A stretch of DNA of 64,000 nucleotides from Linum tenue (Eukaryota > Streptophyta > Magnoliopsida > Malpighiales > Linaceae). The stretch is from NCBI GenBank assembly GCA_946122785.1, contig CAMGYJ010000007.1, positions 36,605,587 to 36,669,586 of the forward strand, given 5' to 3'. Positions 11,040-22,697 of the stretch are shown piece by piece; positions within the stretch are counted from its first letter, which is position 1; each line of letters starts with the position of its first letter. A program made the position numbers and the translations under genes. The notes under the pieces were generated by a model that saw nothing but the letters and a program-made list of their open reading frames with translations, had not been told where the DNA came from and made no database searches.

Positions 11040-12060
11040 ATTCGAATAATAAGGTGAGTGTAAAGGGGGTAAAATCTCTGTCGAGGTCTTTTAGTTTATG
11101 CCTTTTTAATTCAGTTATGTTGTTTAATTTTCAAGTAAGCGCGGTTTTGTGTGTGAGGCATCCCACCGCCTACTTAAGGTGGAGGCGCGCGTTGTGCTAT
11201 GTATGTATGTGTTTGTGATGTATGGATGATGGTAACTGAACCCCCGGGCGGTTGGGCCACTACTGGACGCGGTAGATGGTCGGGTCACTACTGGACGGCG
11301 ATACGTAACGCAGTACCATTGCCTTGAGGATAGGGACACCGGACGGCGATACGTAATGCGGTGATTCCCTAGTAATAAGTATATGAGTTAAGGTAGTAGT
11401 AGAGAACTTTTATGATTTAAGGATAAAGGTTGAGAACCTCTATGAGTTAAAGTTGAATGAGTTATTAAGGATGAAAGTGAGAACGGCTTTCATCCAAGGA
11501 AAGGAAGCGCTAATAATGTGTTTTAGTAAGGAGGTTTCTTAGGGCAAGACCTTAGGAAGTAACGACGAGACTGACCCCTTCTCACTCACCAGGTTGAGGG
11601 AGGGTTAGCAGAGGTGGATCTCGAGAAGAAGTAAGATGAGGCAAGCGGTCGTGCCAGTACCGATGATGAGACGTCAAGGAGCTGGTTGAAGAGTATAGTT
11701 AAAGTTTGATAGTTGTTTTATGTTTATGGTTATGAGTATATGTGCTGGAGATTCAAAGTTCAAGATTCTGTGTTAAGTTGTTTTAAGTATTTGAGATTGA
11801 GATTTTGTCCAAGTGTTGGGGCTTTTTGATTTAAAATTATTAAATAAAGTCAGTTTGTTATTTTAAAAGTGGTTTGGGTTGCTCCGGAGTAACCGGTTTT
11901 CGGTTCGAGTTATGGTTTGGTTTTGAAAAAGAGTCGGGACGTTTCATAAGCTGGAATTTCTTATTGAACTTCACTCTCTCTGCCAACGAATTAACTCGCT
12001 TATATGTTTGGGGTGTGATTTCAATATGATAAGAAGTCATGATGACTACTAGGGGGTTAG
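11040..12060 (+). other. Gypsy-type 3' untranslated/LTR-like remnant
   Basis: The stretch at 11240-11370 has repeated blocks of the type CACTACTGGACGGCGATACGTAA(C/T)GC. Related sequence is found inverted at about 58820-58910. Further on (11720-11960) are TATA-poor, T-rich blocks ending in GAGTCGGGACGTTTCA, which I associate with LTRs of plant gypsy elements. Precise LTR ends could not be fixed. Confidence 0.35.
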
Positions 12061-12079
12061 ACGTAGCAGTGATCTCATG

Positions 12080-12576
12080 ACTGAAGAAGAGGGGATTGGC
12101 ACTTGCGAACTGTTGTGTGTTGTGTTGCAGTTCTGAAGAAACAGCTAATCACCTTTCCACCGAATGCACTTTTGCTAGGGAGGTCTGGAGGTTTATCCAG
12201 AGAGGGTGTTCTACTAATGTTCCTGTTGGTGATATTGTGTATATTATCAACAGATGGCTCTCTGATGCACATGATAATGTTGAAGGTTGGTTTAAGCTCA
12301 TTGCTCTTCATGCTATCTGCTGGCAACTCTGGCTTGAACGCAGCAGGAGGATTTTCCAAGAATTTCAGACTTCCTCTAGAACTGTTGCTCGCAAGACTTT
12401 TGCGACGGCAACTTCGTGGATCACTGCTCACAACAAAGTTGATAAAGACCTTGGTTCGAGTTGGGTGACAGGGTGGATATACTTCAGTAGAGGAGTTAGA
12501 TTGATAGGCAGGGAGCTGGTCAGTTTAAACTCTAGTGGTGTAATCAAGAACAAGAAAATCGTTCTAGTAGTTACGT
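12080..12576 (+). pseudogene. LINE 3' end, reverse-transcriptase-associated zinc-binding region
   Basis: The open frame 12096-12578 encodes a C-x2-C...H...C zinc-binding pattern (CVLCCSSEETANHLSTEC) followed by F-REVW and, further on, HAICWQLWLERSRRIFQ. This is the characteristic C-terminal region of plant L1-type LINE polyproteins (zf-RVT family), which follows the reverse transcriptase. The endonuclease and RT domains are absent, so this is a 5'-truncated insertion, as is usual for LINEs. No poly-A tail is obvious after the stop, so the 3' end may be lost as well. It is an isolated fragment with no relation to the copia element starting 500 bases downstream. Confidence 0.75.
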
Positions 12577-13091
12577 AGGGATCCTCAAGAGGAGAGATAC
12601 CTATCGTGGATTAGTAGACATTGGGATCCTTCTTCTCCCAATATCGGATACCACGTAAAAACATTCGTGCAGTGTGTGTTCTTTGTTTTGAGCAGAGTTT
12701 GGTGCTCTGTTTCTGTCTTGTGTTGATCAGGTATAGGGATTCTTTCACACAGGGAACTGACATTGGTGGATCAAGGAAGAAGAAGCAGCCAGCAGGCTAA
12801 GCTGGAGTAAGCAGGGCCAAGCCCAAACTCTATCGGTGATAAGTAGTTGCGCTCAAGCCCATTGTTTTGTTTGCTAAAACCAGTTATCACCGCTTTTCAT
12901 TTTCTTTAATTATTCATTTGCATTAAGCAGAGAAAAAGAAAACAAAAGGAAAATCTCGATTCTTCACTTACTTGGTCAATCCGCCGATTAGGGTTTTGCA
13001 GGATTGACGTCCGATCATCAAAACGAAGTGAAACCGGCGCCTGAGTCTCGTGCTCGACTCAATCAACACGTGGATTCAGAGCTTGGTTCCG
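12577..13091 (+). other. Untranslated leader / possible LTR remnant before copia gag
   Basis: No ORF. The sequence between about 12640 and 12780 is T/G-rich and LTR-like, but I find neither a standard PBS nor a matching 3' LTR downstream of the pol at 17783. It probably holds the decayed 5' LTR and leader of the copia element. Confidence 0.3.
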
Positions 13092-14700
13092 ATGTTAAAT
13101 GCACAACCGTCTTCAGAGAAGATGAGCTCGGGATCGGCAACCAGAATCTTTATGGAAGATGAATTCTCACAGACTCGTCCTCCAAGGTTCGAAGGTGTGC
13201 ACTATGGCTAATGGAGAAATCGAATGGAGCTCTTTATAGGATCAATTGATCCATATCTATGGAATATCGTCCTGGATGGCCCTCTGGAAGTGAAGGAAGC
13301 TCGCTGAAATTGGACAGAAGTGTACAAGAGGAACTTTCAACTCAACTCGAAGGCAACAAACCTAATGTACTGTGCATTGGGACCAAAAGAATACCACAGA
13401 GTGACTGGTTGCAAATCTGCGAAAGAAAACTGGGATAAACTGTAGATTGAGCATGAAGGCACTTCTCATGTCAAGGTCTCAAGGATACACAGCCTCAAGC
13501 AAGAATTCGAATCATTCATTATGAAGCCAGAAGAATCGATTAAGGAGATGAATGACCGATCCACCACCATAGTCAACAATTTGAGGAACTTGGAAGTGGA
13601 ATACGCCAGTGCTAATCTGGTTCGAAAGGTACTCTGGGTATTACCCAAGAAATGGACTCCCAAGGTCACAGCAATTGAGGAATCTAAAGACCTCACCAAG
13701 CTCAGTCTGGATGAACTGATCGGGTCCCTTATCACACATGAAGATAAACTGAAAAGAGAAGACCTAGAGGAGCCAAGAAGGGAAAAGAAGGGGATAGCGT
13801 TCAAAGCCACCACTCAAGAAGATGATCTGGATTGCTTGGATGAAATGGAAGATGATGAGCTAGCACTTCTCGGTAAGCATGTGGCAAAGCTGCTCAAAAT
13901 CAGAAGAGAAAGAAAGCGAGCAGGATTCTCCAACAAACCAAGAGATGGTGACATCGACAAAGAAAGCAACAAAGGGGGACGACAAGGATTTAGAAGTCGA
14001 AGGGAAGGAGCAAGCAATGAAAAGATTCAGACTCAAGCTGGATGCTTCAGATGTGGGAAAACAGGGCACATCAAAGTTGAGTGCCCATTAATGAAGAAAG
14101 AAAAAGCATTTGCTGCCACCTGGAGCTGCAGCGAAGAAGATGAAGAGGAGGATGAACCCAATCACAAGTACAGTGCTTACATGGCTATTGATGACTGCGA
14201 GGTAGAAAACTCAGGTAACTGCCTATTACTCTTGACTCTGATAGTGATAATGATGAATTACTAGATGAAACTATTAGGGATATTCAGAATGAATGCGTGA
14301 ATGTGAAAAATAAATACCTCTCAATCAAAATCAGCCATGAAAAACTACAAAATGAGTTTGAAATAATGATGAAAGAAAAATTAAATGCAGAAAACAAGGT
14401 TCAAGAGCTGATGAAGATAACTGCAGGTTAAAAGAACAAATCAAAAACACCAAAGCAGAGTTAGCACAGATAAAAATGAGATCTAAAGTAAGGTCTGTAT
14501 CTGTGAGAAGATCAGAAACTCATAAAAATCATGAATGGTTTTACTGTCACAGAACTGGTCATTACATAGCTAACTATAGAAAGCGGATAACTAAGGAAAA
14601 TAGAACAAAACAGGTTAGGCACGAAAATTCAGAACATAAACTAGATATATATACAAACTTAGTTCAGTCCAGGAGGGTATCTAAGCTAGTCTGGATACCT
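13092..14700 (+). pseudogene. Ty1/copia gag (SIRE/Maximus-like), broken
   Basis: From the ATG at 13092 one frame runs to about 14215, interrupted by three stops: TAA in the GVHYG/WRNRME block, TGA at about 13306, and TAG at 13443-13445 in a place where Gln is expected. The gag core is followed by a perfect CCHC knuckle, CFRCGKTGHIKVEC (14043-14084), and an acidic region. Near 14215 the frame shifts; the alternative frame continues with an acidic coiled-coil segment (to about 14420) and a second, degenerate knuckle (FYCHRTGHYIANY, last Cys replaced by Tyr). A long gag with two knuckles and a KLVWIP block before the protease points to the SIRE/Maximus group, but I call the clade with caution. 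Confidence 0.75.
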
Positions 14701-14724
14701 TAAACTAAATAATTATGTCTACTC

Positions 14725-17700
14725 TTGCAGATCTGTCTCCAAGTGAGCATGGAAGGCAGCGTTTGGATACTTGATAGTGGATGCTCACATCACATGACGG
14801 GTAATAAAAACCTCTTTTCAAAACTAACTTTGGAAAACAAAGGAAAAGTCTTTTTTGGTGATAACTTCAGCACAGAAATCTTAGGAAAAGGTACATTAGG
14901 ATCTGTCCCTTCCATTAGTAATATGCTGCTAGTTAAAGATCTAAATCATAATCTTTTGTCAATATTACAGCTCTGTGGAAGCGAAAATAGAGTTGTTTTG
15001 TAACAAAATAAATGCTTTGTTCAAAACATAGTAAGCCAATAGCTCATTCTAACAGGTAAACGGAAGGGAAAACTCTTTTCAATAGATCTTGAAGACAAAT
15101 CTGCCTTCAATGAAACGTGTCTAGTCTCAGTTGACAAAGATGATCAATTTCAATGGCATAGAATATTGGGACATGTAAGCATTGGGATTCTATCAAGATT
15201 AGTAAACCTAGGTACTGTTAGGGGGGTTCCAAAACTTCTAAGTAAGAAGGAATTCTTTTGTGATGCTTGTGCTAAAGGAAAACATACCAGAACTTCCTTC
15301 AAAACTAAAACGGTTATTTCTACCACTAGACCTCTAGAGCTGCTACATTTAGACCTGTTTTGACCTAGCAATGTCATGAGTCTAGGAGGCAAGTACTATG
15401 CTTTTGTTATAGTAGACGACTACTCAAGGTTCACCTGGGTATTGTTTCTTACCACAAAGGATGAAGCTTATCAAAACTCCAAAGAATTTGTCAAACGATT
15501 CGAAAATGAAAAACAATCCAGAATAGGTGGCTTAAGGAGTGACCATGGAGGTGAATTCATATCTGAAAAATTTGAAAGTTTCTGCAATAAAAAGGGAATA
15601 ACTCACAACTTTTTCAGCACCTAGAACTCCACAACATAATGGTGTGGTAGAAAGGAAGAACAGGACTCTAATCGACATAGCTCGGACAATGCTAAATGAT
15701 TATGGCATTCCTAAACAATTCTGGGGAGAGGCAATTAACACGACATGTTATGTTACAAATCGAGCACTTATTAGACCTAAAATCAATAAAACTCCTTATG
15801 AACTCTGGAAAGATAGGAAACCTAATATGGGTTATTTTCATCCCTTTGGATGCAAATGTTTTGTCCTAAATACCAAAGATCACTTGGGAAAGTTTGATTC
15901 AAACAAAATCAGATGAATCAATATTTCTCGGGTATGCTGTAAACAGTAGGGCATATCGTATTTTCAATAAACGGACCCTCAAGGTTGTGGAGTCCATTCA
16001 TGTGATATTTGATGAGACTTGCAGTAAGTGTGCAGATAGCATCAAGGAGGATGATGATCTAGGGTTGGGAACAGCTCATGCAAGTCACGACACTCAAGAG
16101 GTTCGGGAAATAGAAACCGTGCCTTCGGAGGAGGACAACAGTGTGGAAGACAAAGAAAACGATCACAATCCTCAGGCTCCACCTCACATCGTGCGTCGAA
16201 ACCCTCCATCTCTCATCATTGGAGACATAAGTCGAGGTATGACCACTCGATCCAAATCTTATGCAGAGCATACTGCATTTATGGCTCAGTTTGAACCTAA
16301 AAATATTGATGATGCTATAAAAGATGAATACTGGTCAGCACCTATGCATGACGAAATGAATCAGTTTGCCAAAACTCATGTGTGGGACTTAGTTCCTAGA
16401 CCTAAGGACAGAATAATCATTGGAACTAAGTGGATTTTTCGAAATAAAACTAATGAAATCAGCACGATTACTAGAAACAAAGCTATGTTAGTAGCTCAAG
16501 GCTACTGTCAGGAGGAAGGGATTGAGTTTGATGAAACCTTTGCCCCTGTAGCTAGACTAGAATTCATACGATTGTTGTGTGCATTTGCAGCTTCTCGAGG
16601 TTTTAAACTATACCAAATGGACGTCAAAAGTGCTTTTTTAAATGGAGAAATAAAAGAAGAAGTGTATGTCTCTCAACCCCCTAGGGTTGAGGACTCTGAA
16701 CATCCTGATTATGTGTATAAGCTTAATAAAGCTTTGTATGGGCTTAAGTAGGCTCCTAGAGCCTGGTATGAGAATCTTAGTAACTTTTTGATTGAAAAGG
16801 GCTTTCATCGTGGACAGGTTGACAAAACTCTGTTCATTAAAAATGAAAATGAACACACCTTGCTAGTTCAAGTCTACGTTGATGACATAATCTTTTGCTC
16901 CACCAGTCAAAAATTATGCTCAGAATTTGAGAATGAAATGAAAAATGCTTTTGAAATGAGCCTTATGGGGGAATTAACTTATTTTCTTGGATTACAAGTA
17001 AAATAAACTAGTCAGGGATTTTCATAAGTCAAAAGAAATATTTACAAAACATGTTAAAACGTTTTGATCTTGGCAACTTAAAGGCTGCTTCTACACCCAT
17101 GGGCTCCACTGTTAAATTGACCAGATGAATCTGGGAAAACAGTAGATTGTAAAAAATTCCGTGGTATGATTGGATCACTTTTGTACCTTATTGCAAGCCG
17201 CCCTGACATTATGTATAGTGTGTGTGCTCGCTTTCAGAGCAACCCAAGGGAGAGTCATCTTTCAGCTATTAAACGTATTTTTCTTTATCTAGTTGGTACT
17301 CCTACTCACGGGCTTTGTTACTCTAGCTCTTCAAGCTTAGACTTTATCAGCTATAGCGATTCAGATTACGTAGGGTGTGTAGTTGAAAGGAAAAGCATTT
17401 CTGGTGCCTTTCATTTCCTAGGTTCTTCACTTGTTTCCTGGTTCAGTAAAAAGCAAAGCTCAATGGCTTTATCCACGGCTGAGGCTGAGTATATTACTGC
17501 TGGTTTTTGTTGTACTCAAGTACTTTGGATGAAATACCAGCTTGAAGACTATGGTCTTCAACTAGGTTCTCTTCCCATCCTGTGTGACAACACAAGTGCT
17601 ATTAACATGACCAAAAACCCAATTCAACACTCTCGTACTAAACATATAGAGTTTCGTTATCATTTCATACGTGATTTGGTTCAAGAAGGCAAAATCCACT

Positions 17701-17783
17701 TAGAATTTGTAGGGACAGATTCACAATGGGCTGACATCTTTACCAAACCTCTGCCTATTGATAAATTTCTACCCATTCGTTGA
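14725..17783 (+). pseudogene. Ty1/copia pol: protease, integrase, RT, RNase H (broken)
   Basis: Domains come in the copia order. Protease: WILDSGCSHHMTG with catalytic Asp at 14773. GAG-pre-integrase and integrase (about 15160-15900): CDACAKGKHTRTSF zinc part, VDDYSRFTW, SDHGGEF and VERKNRT carry the D, D and E residues. RT (about 16290-17010): [28 protein letters not shown] and YVDD at 16875-16886. RNase H (17166-17783): YSDSDY, STAEAEY, TKHIEFRYHFIRD, ADIFTKPLP. Breaks are a stop at 15361, a frameshift near 15620, another near 15900, TAG at 16749-16751 in LYGLK/APRAW and TAA at 17004-17006. The two last stops replace expected Gln codons, as C-to-T change would give. The enzyme set is therefore complete in content but not translatable. 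Confidence 0.85.
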
Positions 17784-18250
17784 GAACTTGGGATGTTCAC
17801 TCTCGAAGAAATAGCGGAAATCCTTTAGGATTCTGTGTCTTCTTAGTTTCCTTATTTCCTCTCGATTCTTTCCTTAGAACTCTTATCATCTCTCTCTGTC
17901 TCGGATAATCAGCAATCACTTGCTGGACCTTCAAAACGTGAGTGATTCACTTACCTTGCTTACTCCATCTCAACCCATATATCTATAGGGCATCTCTGTC
18001 ACCTTTCTTCATCCTCAAAATCACTCGTCCAACTCATAAAATCTCCATCTCAAATATGTTCGGTTGGGCTTCAGCCCGTGGGCTTAGGGTTTGGGCTTTG
18101 GTTGGGTTCAACCCTTGGTCATTCTTTTAGCTTAATATGTAATCCCATTCTCTACAAAATCAGTAAATCACTCCTGAAATGGCCACCAAATTGAAGATTG
18201 GAAAAGGGGAAAAGGTGAGGGGAAACAGGTCGCGTGTCTATGAGAAAGAT
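17784..18250 (+). other. Sequence downstream of copia pol, no clear LTR
   Basis: Pyrimidine-rich at first (about 17790-17960), then CCCGTGGGCTTAGGG-like sequence. A polypurine tract or TG...CA LTR could not be found. An extra short ORF region, as in some SIRE elements, cannot be excluded. Confidence 0.3.
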
Positions 18251-18928
18251 TCATAATAAAGATTGTCAAACAAGGTTGTGCCGGTTTAGTAAGTGAAATG
18301 GTTTGATTGGTTGAGAACTGATTTGTGCGAGTTCAAGTTGATTTAGTAAAATATATAGAAATTTGAAAAATCATTCATATCAAATGAATTTAATCATATA
18401 TAAAACAATTTAACTATAATTTATATTCATATTTAAATAAAATACAATATTGCATTCTAAATAAAATAATAAATAATCATATTTAAATACAACATTTAAA
18501 GCAATATCTAAACTTTTATACTTGGATTCAATAAACAATATTAAATTTTAAATTTTAAATGCATAAAATAAATAATAAATTATTTTTTATTAATTGAATT
18601 CATTACAACAACGTCATTTTTTTAGAATTCGTAAACTAATCATACCAATCATACCGATGATGTTCAAACTCATTTCATGACCTGTACCGATTGAACCAGA
18701 TTCAACCGGCCGACATTCCACTAGCGTGACAACCATTTTCAAAGACAATCGGGCCTTTCCATAAAAAAATGCATGGTTGATGAGGTTTTTAAATGTGTTT
18801 AGTACATGCGTTGCAGCATGGTGCGGGTCTTTCCCATCTAGTTATAATATAAAGAGTGTCAAACCAAACTACTCTCTCCCTTTCTATCTATAGAGGCTAA
18901 TTATCGATCTTGTACATTATAAACATAC
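18251..18928. other. AT-rich intergenic stretch
   Basis: Very AT-rich between 18340 and 18620 (AAATAAAATA-type words). GGTTTGATTGGTTGA at about 18300 and the reverse-oriented GAACCAGATTCAACC at about 18692-18706 hint at a small inverted-repeat element, but the repeats are too diverged to call. Confidence 0.3.
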
Positions 18929-19290
18929 ATTTTTTTTCCAAGGTAAGCCCAGAGGGCATGGGATAAAGACTCGACACGATTACAAGACTGACTCAGATAA
19001 AGTACGATAATCTGTAAGCAACCAGACTACGATGAAAGAGCATGTAAAGCCACTACTTGGGCAGCTTTGAAAAAGCTCCGAGGAGCAAAGACACGACACT
19101 GACGGAAAAAATAGAAACAAAAATCCAACAACACCAAGATAGTCCCGCCAGCGAGTGTAGTTTCCTTCGACAGAGTATACCGGATGCCCATAGAGTTTCC
19201 ATAAAAAGCCACAACAAAGAAAAGAAAGCGACATTAGCAATCTTCCACAGAGCATTCTTAATTACTCTCAGAAATTTGTAAAGGCGAATA
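18929..19290 (-). pseudogene. Possible LINE/SINE 3' tail
   Basis: On the minus strand the segment ends in CCCTCTGGGCTTACC followed by TTGG and eight A, the pattern of a short retroposon tail. An open frame of about 90 codons upstream has no domain I recognise. Target-site duplications were not found. LINE origin is inferred from the tail and the 5'-truncated appearance only. Confidence 0.3.
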
Positions 19291-20262
19291 AAATTGAACT
19301 ATCACTTGATAGGTCAATGAAACTTATGTCACTTCCTTCAATCACTTTCATACCATACGCGCACCTGCAATGATCAACCAGAAATGCACGACTATGGTGC
19401 TAAAAATCTCTATCACAAGAGATTAAATATTGCCTTTAAGGCAAAGTCGACATTGTCGAAAATATACCACCAACGGTATTTTTCACCTCTTATAAGCGCA
19501 GTACAGAAAAAAATAAGGTCAACTTTAATTAACAAAACTAAGTAAAGTAGTCATATTAACAACTACTCCAGACCCCAAATCCTTTACTTACCTCACTCTT
19601 AAGAGTAAACTTAAATTCACGCAAATTTGGCAGGTATGGAAGAGATTAATCAATAATTAGCACCAAGGGCATACGAATGGTGAAGCACAACTGGAAAAGC
19701 AGACAATATTATAAAAATTATAAATTACTAGCCGAAATTAATAATCTCCACCACGGTTTGATTATTGGCTCACTCCCGGAAAACCAAAGATAATTATTAT
19801 AATGATTATCCTTCACAGCGAATAGTAAGGACTATTAAGATAATTCAAACTAAAGCATTGATTGAGATTTACTCAAACATATTACATCATCAAAAGTTCT
19901 ATACAAAATGGAAAAATAATTGCAATTAAAGAAGGGAAAAATACATAACTGAAAGAAGATAATTAACCGGGAAAGTATCATAAACAACACTAAAAGCTAA
20001 TATTAATTGCAAATAAAGACAAAGGAAACAAGAAATTAATATTACCATAATTATTCAACGGAACAAAATATTACCATAATTTCGTCAATCATATTAATTA
20101 CTGACCGTGCAAGACTGATGGCACCCTTAGTGGCGTAATATCCGCTTTCCAAACGGCTCATCGGAGACTGCCGCGCCGGAAATTACAACCACCATCACCG
20201 ACCGGAAAGGCCATCCCCCTGCCCGCCCCGCCACCCACGAGCTCGACGGGCCACCACCATTG
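19291..20262. other. Non-coding, AT-rich, then GC-rich before copia insertion
   Basis: 19291-20100 shows no gene. From about 20100 the sequence becomes GC-rich; together with 24963-25160 it forms the interrupted target of the copia element. CATTG at 20258-20262 is the left target-site duplication. Confidence 0.45.
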
Positions 20263-20578
20263 TGTTAGCTAGTATCAAAACACTCACAATACGAAACAAA
20301 GAAGGAAACGTGACACACTGTTTACGTGGTTTCCCCGATATCGGGACTAGTCCACGGGAGAGCTAGAACTCTCCGAGCTGATATTCTTATTAGGTTTTTC
20401 GTGTCCTTGATGCTTCTCATATTTACATATATATAGTGCCCTCTAACCCTAGCTCACGCATGCACCTGCTAGGGCTAGTCTTCAACCTACACACTTCAAC
20501 GTACATGGGATAATAACAATGGGCCAATCAAAAGATACAAGCCCGCCAGTACAGCCCAAAACTACTATCCCGCTAACA
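20263..20578 (-). repeat. 3' LTR of the rearranged copia element
   Basis: 316 bp, TGTTAGCGGG...CTAGCTAACA on the minus strand. It is nearly identical to the plus-strand LTR at 21388-21693, so the two form a long inverted repeat. Confidence 0.9.
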
Positions 20579-21387
20579 GCCTCCCCCAAATTGATGTTGG
20601 TCCCTAAGCATCAATTTGTCCGATAATAACATATGACGAGAACGATGAAATGGCTTGGTGAACAAGTCAGCTAGCTGATCAGCGGAAGCAACATGACGAA
20701 CCACAAGAAACCCATCATGCACAAGATCACGAACATAGTGGACGTGAATTTCAATATGTTTAGTGCGATCATGAAGCACTGGGTTAACAGCAATCTGAAT
20801 CGCACTGGTGTTGTCAACATGAAGGGTGATCGGGGACGGACAAGAGACACCAAGGTCCCATAGAAGTCGTTGCATCCAAACCAGCTCAGAGGCAACATCT
20901 GACATAGCACGGTACTCGGCCTCCGTCGATGACTTGGACACCTTATCCTGCTTCCGACAACGCCAATTAACAAAAGCTCTACCAAATTGCACACACCACC
21001 CTGTGGTCGAGCGCCGAGTGTCAACGCAGCCAGCGTAATCGGAGTCCGAATAAGCCTGTAATCGCAAATCTCCTGTAGCAGGGAGAAATAGTCCAACGTC
21101 TCGAGTACCCTGCAAATACCTGAGTATCCTGTGAACAGCGGAAAGATGATCCACCCTGGGATCGGACATGAACTGACTGACTACATGGACAACAAAGGAA
21201 ATGTCAGGCCGGGTATGAGTAAGATAAATCAAACTGCCAACTAAATGACGATACTGGGAAGGATTGACCAGGGGAACACCCGAGTCTCGACTGAGATGCA
21301 AATTAACTTCCATAGGAGTAGTAACCGGTATACAGTCCCCAAACTGAGCCGAAGATAACAAATCCCCAATGTACTTCTTTTGACTGA
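20573..21387 (-). pseudogene. Copia RT tail and RNase H, 5' truncated by rearrangement
   Basis: The minus-strand frame starts at the breakpoint with LLLSQKKYIGDLL, then the RT/RNase H connection (TTPMEVNLHL, GSLIYLTHTRPDISF) and the complete copia RNase H: LQAYSDSDYAGCVDTRRST (first Asp), SSTEAEYRAM (Glu), DNTSAIQIAVNPVLHDRTKH and ADLFTKPFH. The frame ends FGGGC and a stop whose TAG lies inside the LTR, as is common in short-LTR copia elements. No stop or shift interrupts it. The upstream half of pol lies in opposite orientation at 22698-24915, and the piece with the catalytic YVDD is missing from both. Confidence 0.85.
20579..20592 (-). promoter_or_regulatory. Polypurine tract
   Basis: On the minus strand TTTGGGGGAGGC immediately precedes the LTR start TGTTAGCGGG, the normal plus-strand primer position. 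Confidence 0.8.
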
Positions 21388-21693
21388 GTAGTAGTTTTGG
21401 GCTGTACTGGCGGGCTGGTATCTTTTGATTGGCCCATTGTTATTATCCCATGTACGTAGAAGTGTGTAGGTTGAAGACTAGCCCTAGCAGGTGCATGCGT
21501 GAGCTAGGGTTAGAGGGCACTATATATATGTAAATATGAGAAGCATCAAGGACACGAAAAACCTAATAAGAATATCAGCTCGGAGAGTTCTAGCTCTCCC
21601 GTGGACTAGTCCCGATATCGGGGAAACCACGTAAACAGTGTGTCACGTTTCCTTCTTTGTTTCGTATTGTGAGTGTTTTGATACTAGCTAACA
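21388..21693 (+). repeat. 5' LTR of the rearranged copia element, first bases missing
   Basis: It matches the minus-strand LTR from about its 12th base to the end (TAGTAGTTTTGGG ... CTAGCTAACA). The missing start is found inverted at 24916-24957. Confidence 0.9.
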
Positions 21694-22694
21694 TGGTATC
21701 AGAGCTATCGTCTTTGGAATCTGTCAGGGTTTCTGTTCGGTTGAACTCCAAGAACTATGCGTTATGGGAGTTCCAGTTCCGGATCTTCATCGAGGGCAAA
21801 GGCCTTCTTCCGTTCCTGGATGGCACGTCTGAGCGGCCACAAGTCCCGCCATCATCGGCTGAAGAACTCGCTCGGTGGGTTCAGACTGATGCTCGGGTAA
21901 AGTCACTGCTGTTGGGTACTATTGATCCAGTTATAAGTCTGGGTCTTCGTTTGCTACGTTCGGCGTGAGATATTTGGGTGCATCTCGCCCAGACCTACAC
22001 GACTTCTGATCCGGCTCGTCAATTCGAAATCACATTCGAATTGGCTCGGCTTGAACAGGGGGATAGGGATGTGACGTCCTATTACAATGAGGCTCAATTA
22101 CTGTGGACTGAGCAGGATTTATTAACGGCGGCGTTATGTTCAGCAACGGCGTCGGCGGAAGTCATTCAAGACCGCCAACGCACTCGCATGATGCAGTTCC
22201 TAAGCCGCCCGAAACCGGAATTCGAGTCTGTCCGTGCCAATCTGCTGCAGCGCGAGAGTCTGAAAATGGATGGAATACTTGCGGTGCTGGTCCGCGAGGA
22301 GACGCGCCTAAGGACGCAGGCACAATTGGATCTTCGTCCCGGCGCTGGTGAAGCGGTGTTTGCTGTAGCTAAGGGTGCTGGTGGGTCTGGACCTAAAGGG
22401 GCAGCGCCCTCGGCCGGCGATAACGAGGCTTATGCTGTCTCTCGTCCTCGTTTCCAACGTCGCATGTCGGAGATAGTGTGTCACCATTGTCGGCAGCCAG
22501 GCCATTATCAGAAATTTTGTAAGCAACGCAACTTTTGCGTATACTGCAAAAAGAAGGGCCATATCATCACTGATTGCAGGTTTGTTCAACCCCGCTCAAC
22601 CGATCCACCATCCGCACCGCAAAATCCACATGGAGGAGGTGCCTATACTGTTCGTCCAGCAGAAACGATGACTCCAGCTGCTGCTCACGGCTAG
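21693..22694 (+). pseudogene. Copia gag with two zinc knuckles
   Basis: Starting at the ATG made by the LTR/PBS junction, the product has the copia gag core (VRLNSKNYALWEFQFRIFI, then FLDGT), the conserved W-LAQTY block and, near the C-terminus, two CCHC knuckles: CHHCRQPGHYQKFC and CVYCKKKGHIITDC. An in-frame TGA at 21966-21968 and a TAG at 22692-22694 interrupt it; the second separates gag from the protease part. Apart from these the frame is clean, in keeping with the youth of the element. The protein would form the particle and package the RNA. Confidence 0.8.
21694..21705 (+). promoter_or_regulatory. Primer-binding site, initiator tRNA-Met
   Basis: TGGTATCAGAGC follows the LTR end without a gap. 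The last A of the LTR and the first TG of the PBS also form the likely gag start codon. Confidence 0.9.
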
Positions 22695-22697
22695 TAT

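Noticed and set aside
18251..18730. MITE with GGTTTGATTGG / GAACCAGATTCAACC ends
   Set aside because: The inverted similarity is patchy, and neither a defined terminus nor a target duplication could be found.
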